Shown here: piece by piece, positions 8,385-15,889 of the stretch
Layout: every line of letters begins with the position of its first letter
Position numbering within the stretch: the stretch's first letter is position 1
Source: JBFMFE01 sp040752295
Lineage (GTDB): Bacteria > UBP15 > UBA6099 > JBFMBQ01
DNA length: 23,027 nt
Reading direction: 5' to 3'
Assembly (NCBI GenBank): GCA_040752295.1
Contig: JBFMFE010000200.1
Span: 1-23,027 of the forward strand
Translations under genes and position numbers: made by a program
The notes under the pieces: generated by a model
What the model was told of the DNA's origin: nothing
The model's input: only the letters and a program-made list of their open reading frames with translations
Databases searched by the model: none

Positions 8385-8448
8385 TTGATTTCACCCACGG
8401 TTTTTCAAATAATAATTACCGTGCCGGTTTACACGTAATCTGAAACCG
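8385..8448 (+). promoter_or_regulatory. Possible promoter with two inverted repeats before the maf-type gene
   Basis: TTGATT (8385-8390), a 17-bp spacer and AATAAT (8408-8413) form a fair sigma70-like promoter. The arms CACGGT (8396-8401) and ACCGTG (8418-8423) flank the -10. CGGTTT (8425-8430) and AAACCG (8443-8448) lie in the probable transcribed start. The repeats could be operator sites or simply an mRNA hairpin after fliS. Confidence 0.35.
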
Positions 8449-8487
8449 CCGGCGGATTTCGAACACCGCGGAACCTGCACGGGCGCC

Positions 8488-10353
8488 ATGGAACAGACGG
8501 ATTTCTACACCGAGAATCGAAACCTGTTCAGGCACTTCAGGGCGCCGGTCTTCCACGCCTTCGAGCAGGAGCTTGCCAGAGAGAAAAAGCTCGACGACGG
8601 CTTCAAGTTCACTTTTTTCAACGGCAGAAACAACCATCCCACGTTCACGGTCGGAACCGCCGACGGAAGGGAAATCCACGGACATTCCCCCTACGACCCC
8701 GTCAGGGAAGCCGAGAAGACGTTCGAGAACGCCGCCTTCGACGACGAGGACCGCATCGTCCTGCTCGGCTTCGGTTTCGGCTACCACGTCGAGCACCTGC
8801 TCGCGAAAACCAGAAAAAACATCATCGTCGCCGTGGAACCCTTCGTCACCGTCTTCGAAGAGGCGATGAAGCGAAGGGACCTGCGGAAAATCTTCGGCTC
8901 CCCCCGCGTCTCACTCGGACACGTCATGGAGCCGGATTACCTCGCCTTCGTCATCGGCGGCGGCGTCTCGTCGGCGAACCTCCCGAATTTCCGCGTCTTC
9001 ACGCTGCCGCACTTCAGGCTGCTCCCCGACATGCACGAGATGATCTCCGGAACGATCGCCAACATTCGCGACTATTTCCTCTTCAACCTCTTCACCGGAA
9101 TCTACGCCGGCGAAACATTCTTCAGCAACACCGTCGAGAACTTCCCCGTCGCCATGCGCAATCCCGGCATCGCCGCGCTCCACGGCAGGTTCAAAGGAAA
9201 ACCCGTCTTCGTCGTCGCCCCCGGACCCTCCATCGAAAAGAACATGGACCAGCTCAAACGGGTGAAGGGGAGGGCGCTTATCATCGCCGTGGACACCGCC
9301 ACCAAGATACTCCGCACGCGCGGCATCGTCCCCGACGTGATTGTGAGCGTGGACTATCAGAAGGAGAACTACGAAAAGCTCAGGGGGGTTGACACGTCCG
9401 AATCCTTCCTCGTGCCCTCCATCGAGGTGTGTCCGGAGATACCCCGCAACCACAATGGAAAGACCTTCAGCTATTACCACTCGCCCGCGACGGCGGCGAT
9501 TTACGACCCGATCATCGGCGCAAAGGGGCTGCTCGGCTCGGGCGGCTCAGTGCTCACGGACGCATTCAACCTCGCCGTCTTCACCGGAGGCGACCCCATC
9601 ATACTCGCAGGCGTTGATCTGGGCTTCCCCGGCATGAAATTCTACGCCGACGGCAGCTTCGAAAACGGAAGGTCAACGCAGCTCATCCGCGACGGAAAGA
9701 TCGAGCTGATCGAGATACCAGACATACACGGCAACCCCATGTACACGTACCGTTCGTTCCACGCCTTCCTCAAGTACTTCAACGCGTCCATCAAGTCAAT
9801 CCCCAACAAGGTCGTTGACGCCACCGAGGGCGGAGCGCGGATAACAGGAACCGAGATCATGACGCTGAGCGACGCCATTGATCGGTTCTGCGCCGAGCCT
9901 TACGACCCCGTCGCGATTCTCCACGAGGCGCACTCCGCGTTCGAACCGCCGGACGCCGGTCCGCTCATCGAAAAGATCAGGGAGTACGCCGAGGTTTACG
10001 ACAGGATACACGCCGACGCGGAGAAGGGCTTGAGGGAATCGAAGAAAGCCCTCAGGTACATCGAAAAGAACAGGTTCGACTCCGCGCTCATCCGCTCCCT
10101 TAAAAAGGTGAGAAACCTCGAGGAAAAAATCAAAAAACAGGGCGAATATCTCGATTTCATGAGCCTCGCGCTCGAAAGGATGATGGTCACCATCTTTCAC
10201 TTCAAGGACGACGAATCGCTGCCCAGGGAGGAAAGGTACAAGGGGATCGTCGAGGTCAGCCGCTTCACCTTCGAGTGCATCAAGAACGCAGGCGGCATGG
10301 TGTCCGGCAGTTTCACCGAGTTGATAAAAAAACTCAGCGAGGAAACATCATGA
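8488..10353 (+). CDS. Maf/DUF115 motility-associated flagellin glycosyltransferase
   Basis: This 621-residue protein belongs to the Maf family (MptE-like/DUF115 domain, PF01973). An N-terminal region of about 230 residues contains RIVLLGFGFGYHVEHLL (about 90-106). The central domain begins near 238 with KPVFVVAPGPSIEKN, where GPS at 246-248 is the family hallmark. It continues with IIAVDTATKILRTRGIVPD and SVDYQKENY (to about 293), and LGSGGSVLTDAFNLAVFTGG near 349-368. The C-terminal 150 residues are helical and charged. Known Maf proteins attach nonulosonic acids such as pseudaminic or legionaminic acid to flagellin in the cytoplasm before export. It follows fliD-fliS, and its TGA overlaps the next ATG (ATGA), so it is coupled to the sugar-nucleotide genes. 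The donor sugar cannot be read. No good Shine-Dalgarno sequence precedes ATG 8488. Confidence 0.88.
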   Translation: MEQTDFYTENRNLFRHFRAPVFHAFEQELAREKKLDDGFKFTFFNGRNNHPTFTVGTADGREIHGHSPYDPVREAEKTFENAAFDDEDRIVLLGFGFGYHVEHLLAKTRKNIIVAVEPFVTVFEEAMKRRDLRKIFGSPRVSLGHVMEPDYLAFVIGGGVSSANLPNFRVFTLPHFRLLPDMHEMISGTIANIRDYFLFNLFTGIYAGETFFSNTVENFPVAMRNPGIAALHGRFKGKPVFVVAPGPSIEKNMDQLKRVKGRALIIAVDTATKILRTRGIVPDVIVSVDYQKENYEKLRGVDTSESFLVPSIEVCPEIPRNHNGKTFSYYHSPATAAIYDPIIGAKGLLGSGGSVLTDAFNLAVFTGGDPIILAGVDLGFPGMKFYADGSFENGRSTQLIRDGKIELIEIPDIHGNPMYTYRSFHAFLKYFNASIKSIPNKVVDATEGGARITGTEIMTLSDAIDRFCAEPYDPVAILHEAHSAFEPPDAGPLIEKIREYAEVYDRIHADAEKGLRESKKALRYIEKNRFDSALIRSLKKVRNLEEKIKKQGEYLDFMSLALERMMVTIFHFKDDESLPREERYKGIVEVSRFTFECIKNAGGMVSGSFTELIKKLSEETS

Positions 10354-11369
10354 AGGAATTCTTCAGGGACAGGATCGTGCTCGTCACCGGCGGCACGGGA
10401 ACGCTCGGAAAACACATCGTACGCGAAGTCCTCATGCACGACCCACGCGTGGTGCGCGTCTTCAGCAGGGACGAGGCGAAACAATTCGACTTTCAGCAGG
10501 AGATGCGGGAGTACATGAACCTGCGCTTCTTCATCGGCGACGTCCGCGACAAGGAGCGCCTCGAACACGCCATGGAGAACGTTGACTACGTCTTCCACAC
10601 CGCCGCCATGAAACACGTCGTCGCCTGCGAGTACAACCCCTTCGAGGCGCTCAAGACCAACCTCATCGGCTCGAAGAACGTCATCGAGTCCGCACTCGAC
10701 GCCAGAGTAAAGAAGGTCATACTCACAAGCACCGACAAAGCCACCAACCCCTGCAACACGATGGGCGTCTCCAAGCTCTTCGCCGAACGCCTCTTCACCG
10801 CCGCCAACTACTACAAGGGCAGGCACGCTACGGTCTTCTCATCGGTGCGCTTCGGAAACGTCCTCGGCTCCACCGGCTCCGTCATACCCCTCTTCAAAAA
10901 ACAGATAGAAGCCGGCGGTCCCGTCACGGTGACCGAACCCTCCATGACGCGGTTCATCATCACGCAGCGTGAGGCGCTGAACCTTGTCTTCAAAGCCACC
11001 CAGCTCGCCAAAGGCGGCGAAATCTTCATACTCAAAATGCCGGTCATCTGCATCCGCGACCTCGTGAGCGTGATGATCAGGCTCTTCAAGCCCCCCCGCG
11101 TGAAAAACATCAGAATCGAGTACATCGGCGTTCAGCCCGGCGAAAAACCCTACGAGGAACTCATGACCGAGGAGGAATCCACAAGAGCCGTCGAAACACC
11201 GGACATGTTCATTCTCCTCCCACAGGTGCCCGAACTCTTCGAAAAGGAATACCACTACCCCGGCCAGAAGAAACCGGAAGTCGTAAAGTACATATCCCGC
11301 GAGGAAGACGCGCTCTCCCCCCGCGAGATCGAACGCGTCCTCCGCGGGTTGTACGGGCTGAAAGGGTAA
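10350..11369 (+). CDS. Nucleotide-sugar 4,6-dehydratase (CapD/WbpM/PseB-like SDR)
   Basis: This 339-residue protein is an extended short-chain dehydrogenase of the polysaccharide-biosynthesis 4,6-dehydratase type (PF02719). It has a Rossmann motif, TGGTGTLG, at about 12-19, then FHTAAMKHV and STDKATNPCNTMGVSK (127-142). By family it converts a UDP-HexNAc into a 4-keto-6-deoxy sugar in the cytoplasm. The usual Tyr of YxxxK is Met138, with Lys142 kept. This Ser-Met-Lys arrangement is known from WbpM/CapD-type enzymes rather than PseB, which keeps Tyr. I chose ATG 10350: it has GAGGAA just upstream and overlaps the maf stop as ATGA. A longer in-frame extension upstream lies inside the maf gene and is not credible. 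It feeds the aminotransferase two genes downstream. Confidence 0.9.
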   Translation: MKEFFRDRIVLVTGGTGTLGKHIVREVLMHDPRVVRVFSRDEAKQFDFQQEMREYMNLRFFIGDVRDKERLEHAMENVDYVFHTAAMKHVVACEYNPFEALKTNLIGSKNVIESALDARVKKVILTSTDKATNPCNTMGVSKLFAERLFTAANYYKGRHATVFSSVRFGNVLGSTGSVIPLFKKQIEAGGPVTVTEPSMTRFIITQREALNLVFKATQLAKGGEIFILKMPVICIRDLVSVMIRLFKPPRVKNIRIEYIGVQPGEKPYEELMTEEESTRAVETPDMFILLPQVPELFEKEYHYPGQKKPEVVKYISREEDALSPREIERVLRGLYGLKG

Positions 11370-11377
11370 GCGGCAAA

Positions 11378-12361
11378 GTGAACGTCCTCGTCACAGGCGG
11401 CGCCGGTTTCATCGGGCGATGGGTCGTAGCCGCTTTCCTCGGCGACACCCCACACCGCGTCTGCGTCCTCGACGACTTCTCCAACTCCACGAGGCTCAAC
11501 CTCCGCGAATTCGAGAACGAACCACGCCTCAGCGCCGTCGTGAAGGGAACCGTCGAGAGCGGAAAAACCCTCGACAGGGTCTTCGAAAGCTTTCGTCCGG
11601 AGCTATGCGTCCACCTCGCCGCGCGGATCAACGTACAGGACAGCATAGACGGCCCCGCGGCGACTTTCCGCTCCGACGTCACCGGCACCTATCTGCTTCT
11701 TGAAAGATGCAGGCCCGGCAAAATCCCCTTCGTCTTCATGAGCACCTGCATGGTGTACGACAGGGCTGCGGGGAGCGCCGGCATAACCGAACGCCACCCC
11801 GCGCTCCCGCGCTCGCCGTATGCGGCCGCGAAACTCGCCGGCGAACACCTCGTCATCTCGTGGTTTCACGCCTACCGCCTGCCGGCGGTCGTCCTGCGTC
11901 CCTTCAACACATACGGACCGTTCCAGAAGACCAGCGGGGAGGGCGGCGTGGTCTCCATCTTCCTTCACAGGCAGATGACGGGGCGCGACCTCGAAATTTT
12001 CGGCGGGGGAAACCAGACGCGCGACCTCCTGTACGTCGAGGACTGCGCGGAGTTCGTCCTCCGGTGCTCGCTCTCGAAAAAAGGCAGGGGGGAGGTCTTC
12101 AACGCCGCCACCGGACGCGACGTCACCATCGCCCGCCTCGCGCGGCTCGTCCTCGAATCCGCGCCGGAGAAGACCGCCTCGAGGATAAGGCGCGTCGCGC
12201 ACCCGCATCCGCAGAGCGAGATAATGAAACTGCGTGGAAACGCCCGGAGGGCGGCGGACGTGTTCGGCTGGAAACCCGCGACGCCCCTCGAATCGGGCAT
12301 CGCAAAGACGAGGGAGTGGCTCGCGCGAGCCTCCTCAGGCGCCGGAAAACGGCAGGGGTGA
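11378..12361 (+). CDS. NAD-dependent sugar epimerase/dehydratase (extended SDR)
   Basis: This 327-residue protein is an extended SDR of the GalE/RmlB type. It begins MNVLVTGGAGFIG, with the GxxGxxG dinucleotide-binding motif at residues 7-13, and keeps the catalytic YAAAK (Tyr148, Lys152). LRPFNTYGP and RDLLYVEDCAEF are further family signatures. It acts on a nucleotide sugar in the cytoplasm as either an epimerase or a 4,6-dehydratase; the sequence alone does not decide. LegB of the legionaminic acid route is also an extended SDR, so this gene could be the second dehydratase or an epimerase for the same product. It starts with GTG 8 bp after the upstream gene and ends in a GTGA overlap with the aminotransferase region. 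Confidence 0.88.
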   Translation: MNVLVTGGAGFIGRWVVAAFLGDTPHRVCVLDDFSNSTRLNLREFENEPRLSAVVKGTVESGKTLDRVFESFRPELCVHLAARINVQDSIDGPAATFRSDVTGTYLLLERCRPGKIPFVFMSTCMVYDRAAGSAGITERHPALPRSPYAAAKLAGEHLVISWFHAYRLPAVVLRPFNTYGPFQKTSGEGGVVSIFLHRQMTGRDLEIFGGGNQTRDLLYVEDCAEFVLRCSLSKKGRGEVFNAATGRDVTIARLARLVLESAPEKTASRIRRVAHPHPQSEIMKLRGNARRAADVFGWKPATPLESGIAKTREWLARASSGAGKRQG

Positions 12362-12366
12362 ATCTC

Positions 12367-13578
12367 ATGCCGCCGAACGGAAACACCGGCGTTCCCGCAA
12401 TCGAGGGCGGCGCCCCCGTCCGCTCCGAACCGCTCCCCTACGCCACACAGTGGATAACCGATGAGGACGTCCGTGAGGTGACGAACGTCCTTCGCTCTTC
12501 CTGGATCACGTCCGGTCCGGTCGTCCAGCGCTTCGAGAACGAGTTCGCGGCGCTGACCGGCGCGGCGCACGCGGTGGCGGTCTACTCCTGTACCCACGCG
12601 CTTCATCTCTGCTTCGCCGCCCTCGACCTCGAACCGGGCGACGAGGTCATCACCACACCGCTTACGTTCGTCGCCACCGCTTTCGCCGTCACGCACAACG
12701 GCGCGCGCGCGGTCTTCGCCGACGTCCGCGAGGACGACTTCAACCTCGACCCCGCCCGCGTCGCCGAAAAACTCACCCCCCGCACCCGCGCGCTCCTGCC
12801 GATGCACTACGGCGGCGCGCCCTGCGAGATGGACGAACTCATGCGCATCGCCGCCGAAAACAGGCTCTTCGTCGTCGAGGACGCCGCCCACGCGCTCGGC
12901 GCTTCCTACAAGGGACGCCGCATCGGCACGCTCGGCGACTTGACCTGCTTCTCCTTCCACGCCGTCAAAAACGTCACCTCCGGCGAGGGCGGCATGATCA
13001 CCACCGACGACGAACCGCTCCGCCGCAGGCTCGTCTCCCTGCGCTTTTTCGGCATACCCGCCGACGCCTGGGCGAGAGCCGGGAGCGAACGCCCCTGGCA
13101 CTACGAGGTGCGCGAGCACGGCTTCAAGTGCAACATGATGGACATACAGGCGGCACTGGGGCTTTCGCAGTTGAAGCGCCTCGATGACTTCCTGCGCCGC
13201 CGCAGGGAAATCTGCGCGCTTTACGACGCGGCGTTCGCCGCGGACGAGACCCTGATACCCCCGCGGGCGCCGGCGCATTCGGAATCCGCGCGCCACCTCT
13301 ACGTCGTCCGAATCCGCCCGGAGACGCTTAAGGTTGACCGCGACCGCGTCCTGCGCGCCCTCCGCGCCGAGAACGTCGCCGCGAACGTACATTACCTCCC
13401 GCTTCACCTCCATCCCTGGTTCCGTGAAACTTTCGGGTTCAAACGCGGCGATTTTCCCGTCGCCGAAAAGCTCTACGACACGATTGTAACCCTCCCTCTC
13501 TTCCCCAGAATGACGGACGACGACGCGCGCTCGGTGGTGGAAGCCCTCCTCAGGATTGTCGGCTATTACAGAAGATGA
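12367..13578 (+). CDS. DegT/DnrJ/EryC1/StrS-family sugar aminotransferase (PseC/ArnB-like)
   Basis: This 403-residue protein is a PLP-dependent aminotransferase that adds an amino group to a 4-keto sugar. The PLP lysine is K201 in FSFHAVKNVTSGEGG. VVEDAAHALGASY (about 175-187) carries the Asp that contacts the pyridine ring, and RSSWITSGP lies near residue 40-48. The motif set resembles both PseC and ArnB. Paired with the upstream dehydratase it should make a 4-amino-4,6-dideoxy sugar. I chose ATG 12367 because AGGGG lies 8 nt before it; GTG 12358, which overlaps the previous stop, is three codons upstream and possible. A longer open frame reaching 11707 is only the shadow of the upstream gene. 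PseH/G/F/I or LegG/I/F homologues are not in the window. Confidence 0.92.
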   Translation: MPPNGNTGVPAIEGGAPVRSEPLPYATQWITDEDVREVTNVLRSSWITSGPVVQRFENEFAALTGAAHAVAVYSCTHALHLCFAALDLEPGDEVITTPLTFVATAFAVTHNGARAVFADVREDDFNLDPARVAEKLTPRTRALLPMHYGGAPCEMDELMRIAAENRLFVVEDAAHALGASYKGRRIGTLGDLTCFSFHAVKNVTSGEGGMITTDDEPLRRRLVSLRFFGIPADAWARAGSERPWHYEVREHGFKCNMMDIQAALGLSQLKRLDDFLRRRREICALYDAAFAADETLIPPRAPAHSESARHLYVVRIRPETLKVDRDRVLRALRAENVAANVHYLPLHLHPWFRETFGFKRGDFPVAEKLYDTIVTLPLFPRMTDDDARSVVEALLRIVGYYRR

Positions 13579-13640
13579 CGCCGGTCGTTCGCGCCGGCGA
13601 ATGCCCCGTCGCGCGCGAAATCACCCGCCGGACGGCTTTC

Positions 13641-13649
13641 TGCTAAAAT
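13641..13649 (+). promoter_or_regulatory. Extended -10 promoter before the SpoIID-like gene
   Basis: TGCTAAAAT is a TGN-TAAAAT extended -10 box, 30 nt before the ATG. It is identical to the box before the minus-strand glycosyltransferase. No clear -35 is seen at 16-18 bp. Confidence 0.45.
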
Positions 13650-13678
13650 AGCGCCGGGAGGGACACTCAGCGCCGGGG

Positions 13679-15175
13679 ATGAAGCACGCCGCAACAGCGC
13701 TCCTTGCGATCTTCGCTGCCTTTTTCATCTTCAGCCTTCTCCCCGCCGCGCCTGTCCCCGACGCCGAGCCGGAAGTGCGCATCGGCGTCGCTCAAAAAAT
13801 TACCGACGTCAAAATCGAAAACTCTCGCCCGGTCAAACTCTTTTCCTCCCCGGGCGTCCTCCTCAACCGGGCGGAACCCGGAACTCTGGTGATCAGGCGC
13901 GAAATCATCGCCGGCGGCGCCGCGGGCTACCGCGTCGAAGTCGGAACGTACAAGAGCTACGAGCGGGCGGAGTTCGACTGCGAAAGAATCAGAAGCGCCT
14001 TCGGCTTTCCCTGCGCGCTCGTCCAGCCCGACGGGTGGGTGGCGCGGCTCGGTCCCTATTCCTCCCCCCTCATGGCGGCGAACGTCTGGGGCATACTCCG
14101 CGACATCCGCCTCTTCAACGCGAACGTGGTCGAAGCGACGGACGCGCGGGCGAAAATCACAATCGAGACCTCCGGCGGGAAACTCCTTTACTCCGGCGAT
14201 GCGCCCGTCGTCCTCGTCTCCACGGCGAGACTCAAACTCCCGGACGGCGAGTACCGCGGCAGGCTCGAAATCGCGCCCGACTCTTACGGTACGCTGTCCG
14301 TTATAAACATCGTCGGCGCCGAAGACTATCTCAGGAGCGTTCTTCCCGCCGAGATGCCCCCCGGCGCCGCCCCGGAAGCCCTCAAGGCGCAGGCGATCAT
14401 CGCCAGAACGTACCTCGTGAAAAATCTCAGACGCCACGCCGCCGACGGCTTCCACCTGTGCGCACGCCCCGACTGCCAGGTCTACCGCGGCGTCGGGGCG
14501 GAAGCCCCGGGAACCGACGCCGCCGTCCGGGCAACCCGCGGAATGCTCCTCACGTTCGGCGGCGAGCCTGCCAATCCCCTCTTCCACTCCACGTGCGGGG
14601 GCAGAACCGCCGCCTACACGCACGCATGGGACGGCGCGGAGGCGCCGTACCTCGTCTCCGTGGACGACGGCGCGCGAACCTCGAACCTCTCCTCGGACTC
14701 CGCCTTCAGGAAGTTTCTCCGCTCCGGCGCCGGCAGCTGCTCCGGCTCGAAAGTCTTCCGGTGGAGCGTTTCGAAAACAGCGCGGGAGCTGGAAGGTATT
14801 CTCGCCGGCACGCTGCCCGTCTTCACGGGCGACCCCGCCCTCAAACCCGGCGCCCTGAAGAACGTCAGGATTCTGCGAAGGCACGCCTCGGGCAGGATCG
14901 CCGAACTCGAGATACTGACCGCCTCGGGCGCGTTCGGTTTTTCGGGCGACGAAATACGCTGGGCGCTCGGCGGACTGAAGAGCACGCTTTTCACAGTTGA
15001 CAGGGACACAGACAACCGCGGCGAAACGGTATATAATTTCCACGGCGCGGGCTGGGGTCACGGCGTGGGGATGTGCCAGACGGGCGCGATGCGGCTCGCC
15101 GCGAAAGGCTGGAGCGCAAAGCGGATACTCGCCCGCTACTACCCCGGCGCTCAAATACAGACGGCATGGAGGTAG
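13679..15175 (+). CDS. SpoIID-like peptidoglycan lytic transglycosylase with SPOR-like domain
   Basis: This 498-residue protein has a signal peptide (residues 1-25, MKHAATALLAIFAAFF onward) and should act in the periplasm. Residues about 83-145 (YRVEVGTYKSYERAEFDCERI) look like a SPOR domain, which binds glycan strands lacking stem peptides. The SpoIID/LytB domain follows from about 195. It contains VLPAEMPPGAAPEALKAQAI with the likely catalytic Glu225, then CQVYRGV, FHSTCGGRT and the C-terminal GWGHGVGMCQTGAMRLAAKG. SpoIID cleaves such bare glycan strands, so the two domains fit one job. Genes of this kind occur in many bacteria that do not sporulate. Its stop codon lies inside the Shine-Dalgarno sequence of the STAS gene, so the two are probably translated together. 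Confidence 0.9.
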   Translation: MKHAATALLAIFAAFFIFSLLPAAPVPDAEPEVRIGVAQKITDVKIENSRPVKLFSSPGVLLNRAEPGTLVIRREIIAGGAAGYRVEVGTYKSYERAEFDCERIRSAFGFPCALVQPDGWVARLGPYSSPLMAANVWGILRDIRLFNANVVEATDARAKITIETSGGKLLYSGDAPVVLVSTARLKLPDGEYRGRLEIAPDSYGTLSVINIVGAEDYLRSVLPAEMPPGAAPEALKAQAIIARTYLVKNLRRHAADGFHLCARPDCQVYRGVGAEAPGTDAAVRATRGMLLTFGGEPANPLFHSTCGGRTAAYTHAWDGAEAPYLVSVDDGARTSNLSSDSAFRKFLRSGAGSCSGSKVFRWSVSKTARELEGILAGTLPVFTGDPALKPGALKNVRILRRHASGRIAELEILTASGAFGFSGDEIRWALGGLKSTLFTVDRDTDNRGETVYNFHGAGWGHGVGMCQTGAMRLAAKGWSAKRILARYYPGAQIQTAWR

Positions 15176-15177
15176 AC

Positions 15178-15531
15178 ATGGGTGCTCAAAACGTGCAGAT
15201 AAGTATAGACGGAGCGGTGGCGGTGGTCGCCCTTTCAGGCGACCTCGTAGAGGCGACGATGCGCCCGCTGCCGGGGAGGATACAGGAGGCAGTCGGACAG
15301 GGCGTCCGGGGCATCGTCGTTGACATGAACGGCGTGGAGTTCGTTGACAGCAGCGGAATCAAGTCGCTCATCGAACTGAAAAAATCGCTCGACGAACGCC
15401 GCGCGCGACTCATACTGTGCGAAATGTCGGACAGCGTTTACGGCGTGTTCGAAAGGCTCCAGCTCGAGAGCGTTTTCAACATCAAGAGGACGAAGGAAAA
15501 AGCGCTGCGGAGAATAAAGGAATCGCTTTAG
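15178..15531 (+). CDS. STAS-domain protein, anti-sigma factor antagonist type
   Basis: This 117-residue protein is a single STAS domain like SpoIIAA/RsbV. GAVAVVALSGDLVEA (about 12-26) is the first strand region, and VEFVDSSGIKSLIELKK (about 53-69) holds the conserved phospho-acceptor motif: D57-S58-S59-G60 matches the numbering of B. subtilis SpoIIAA Ser58. Such proteins bind a kinase/anti-sigma factor when unphosphorylated and release the sigma factor. Neither the kinase nor the sigma factor is in the window. I chose ATG 15178 because GGAGGT lies at 15168-15173; upstream in-frame starts lie inside the SpoIID gene. Coupling to a peptidoglycan enzyme suggests an envelope or division role, but this is inference. 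Confidence 0.9.
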   Translation: MGAQNVQISIDGAVAVVALSGDLVEATMRPLPGRIQEAVGQGVRGIVVDMNGVEFVDSSGIKSLIELKKSLDERRARLILCEMSDSVYGVFERLQLESVFNIKRTKEKALRRIKESL

Positions 15532-15536
15532 CCCTG

Positions 15537-15561
15537 AAAAAGGCGAACGCACGGGTTCGCC
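15537..15561 (-). terminator. Intrinsic terminator read on the minus strand
   Basis: GGCGAAC (15542-15548) and GTTCGCC (15555-15561) form a perfect 7-bp stem with a 6-nt loop. On the minus strand it is followed at once by five T. On the plus strand no T-run follows, so it is a weak plus-strand terminator at best. Confidence 0.5.
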
Positions 15562-15629
15562 CACGCGATCGTGCGTGAAAAATAATGTCGCCGTCTTTAC
15601 TGAGGGGAGCAATGAATAATTTCAACAAG

Positions 15630-15772
15630 CCTGTCTGCCGTGCCGGGCACGGCACAGGCAGGTGCCCGGCGGCTGCCGCAAATTGAATATCGAATATCGA
15701 ACAAGGAACCGTGGAACGTCAATGGGAAAAATAGTTCGTCATTCGACATTCCTTGTTCGTTATTCATTATTC
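15630..15772. repeat. Palindrome plus imperfect inverted repeat, possible MITE-like element
   Basis: The left part is a strong hairpin at 15630-15658: TGCCGTGCC and GGCACGGCA around one G, with outer CCTG/CAGG arms after a 2-nt bulge. Then arms at 15685-15708 and 15749-15772 are reverse complements at 21 of 24 positions, separated by 40 nt. Both are built from short units of the ATTCG/GAATA kind. No transposase or target-site duplication is evident. Confidence 0.55.
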
Positions 15773-15889
15773 GTTTTTGACCGATCGGGCAGCCTGTTTT
15801 ACGTTCCCTGTAATAATTCCACAGCCGTCCGGCGGACGAGCGGCTCCGATGTTCTCTTCCGTCGCTGAGCTTCATTTCGCTGAAGCGTT

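Larger units (their letters stand above)
15532..15889. other. Spacer with hairpins and a repeat element
   Basis: This 358-bp gap contains, in order, a hairpin that is a good minus-strand terminator (15537-15561), a second hairpin (15562-15577), a strong Shine-Dalgarno plus ATG that opens only 24 codons (15602-15686), a palindromic and inverted-repeat element (15630-15772), and a hairpin next to the methyltransferase start (15869-15886). Open frames read through it encode the low-complexity FDIRYSI / RHSTFLVRYSLF kind of translation produced by repeats, not a real protein. Confidence 0.6.

Noticed and set aside
11965..13413. 482-codon minus-strand frame
   Set aside because: It is the antisense shadow of the aminotransferase and SDR genes, produced by high GC content; the plus-strand families are unmistakable.
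13667..15154. 495-codon minus-strand frame
   Set aside because: It is the shadow of the SpoIID-like gene, with low-complexity Gly/Arg/Glu composition and no recognisable domain.
15630..15772. CRISPR array
   Set aside because: The repeats are inverted, not direct, and there are no regularly spaced identical units or unique spacers.
15597..15875. Open frames on both strands in the spacer before the methyltransferase
   Set aside because: They read through the inverted repeats and give repeat-derived translations such as FDIRYSI and RHSTFLVRYSLF. I treat them as non-coding.
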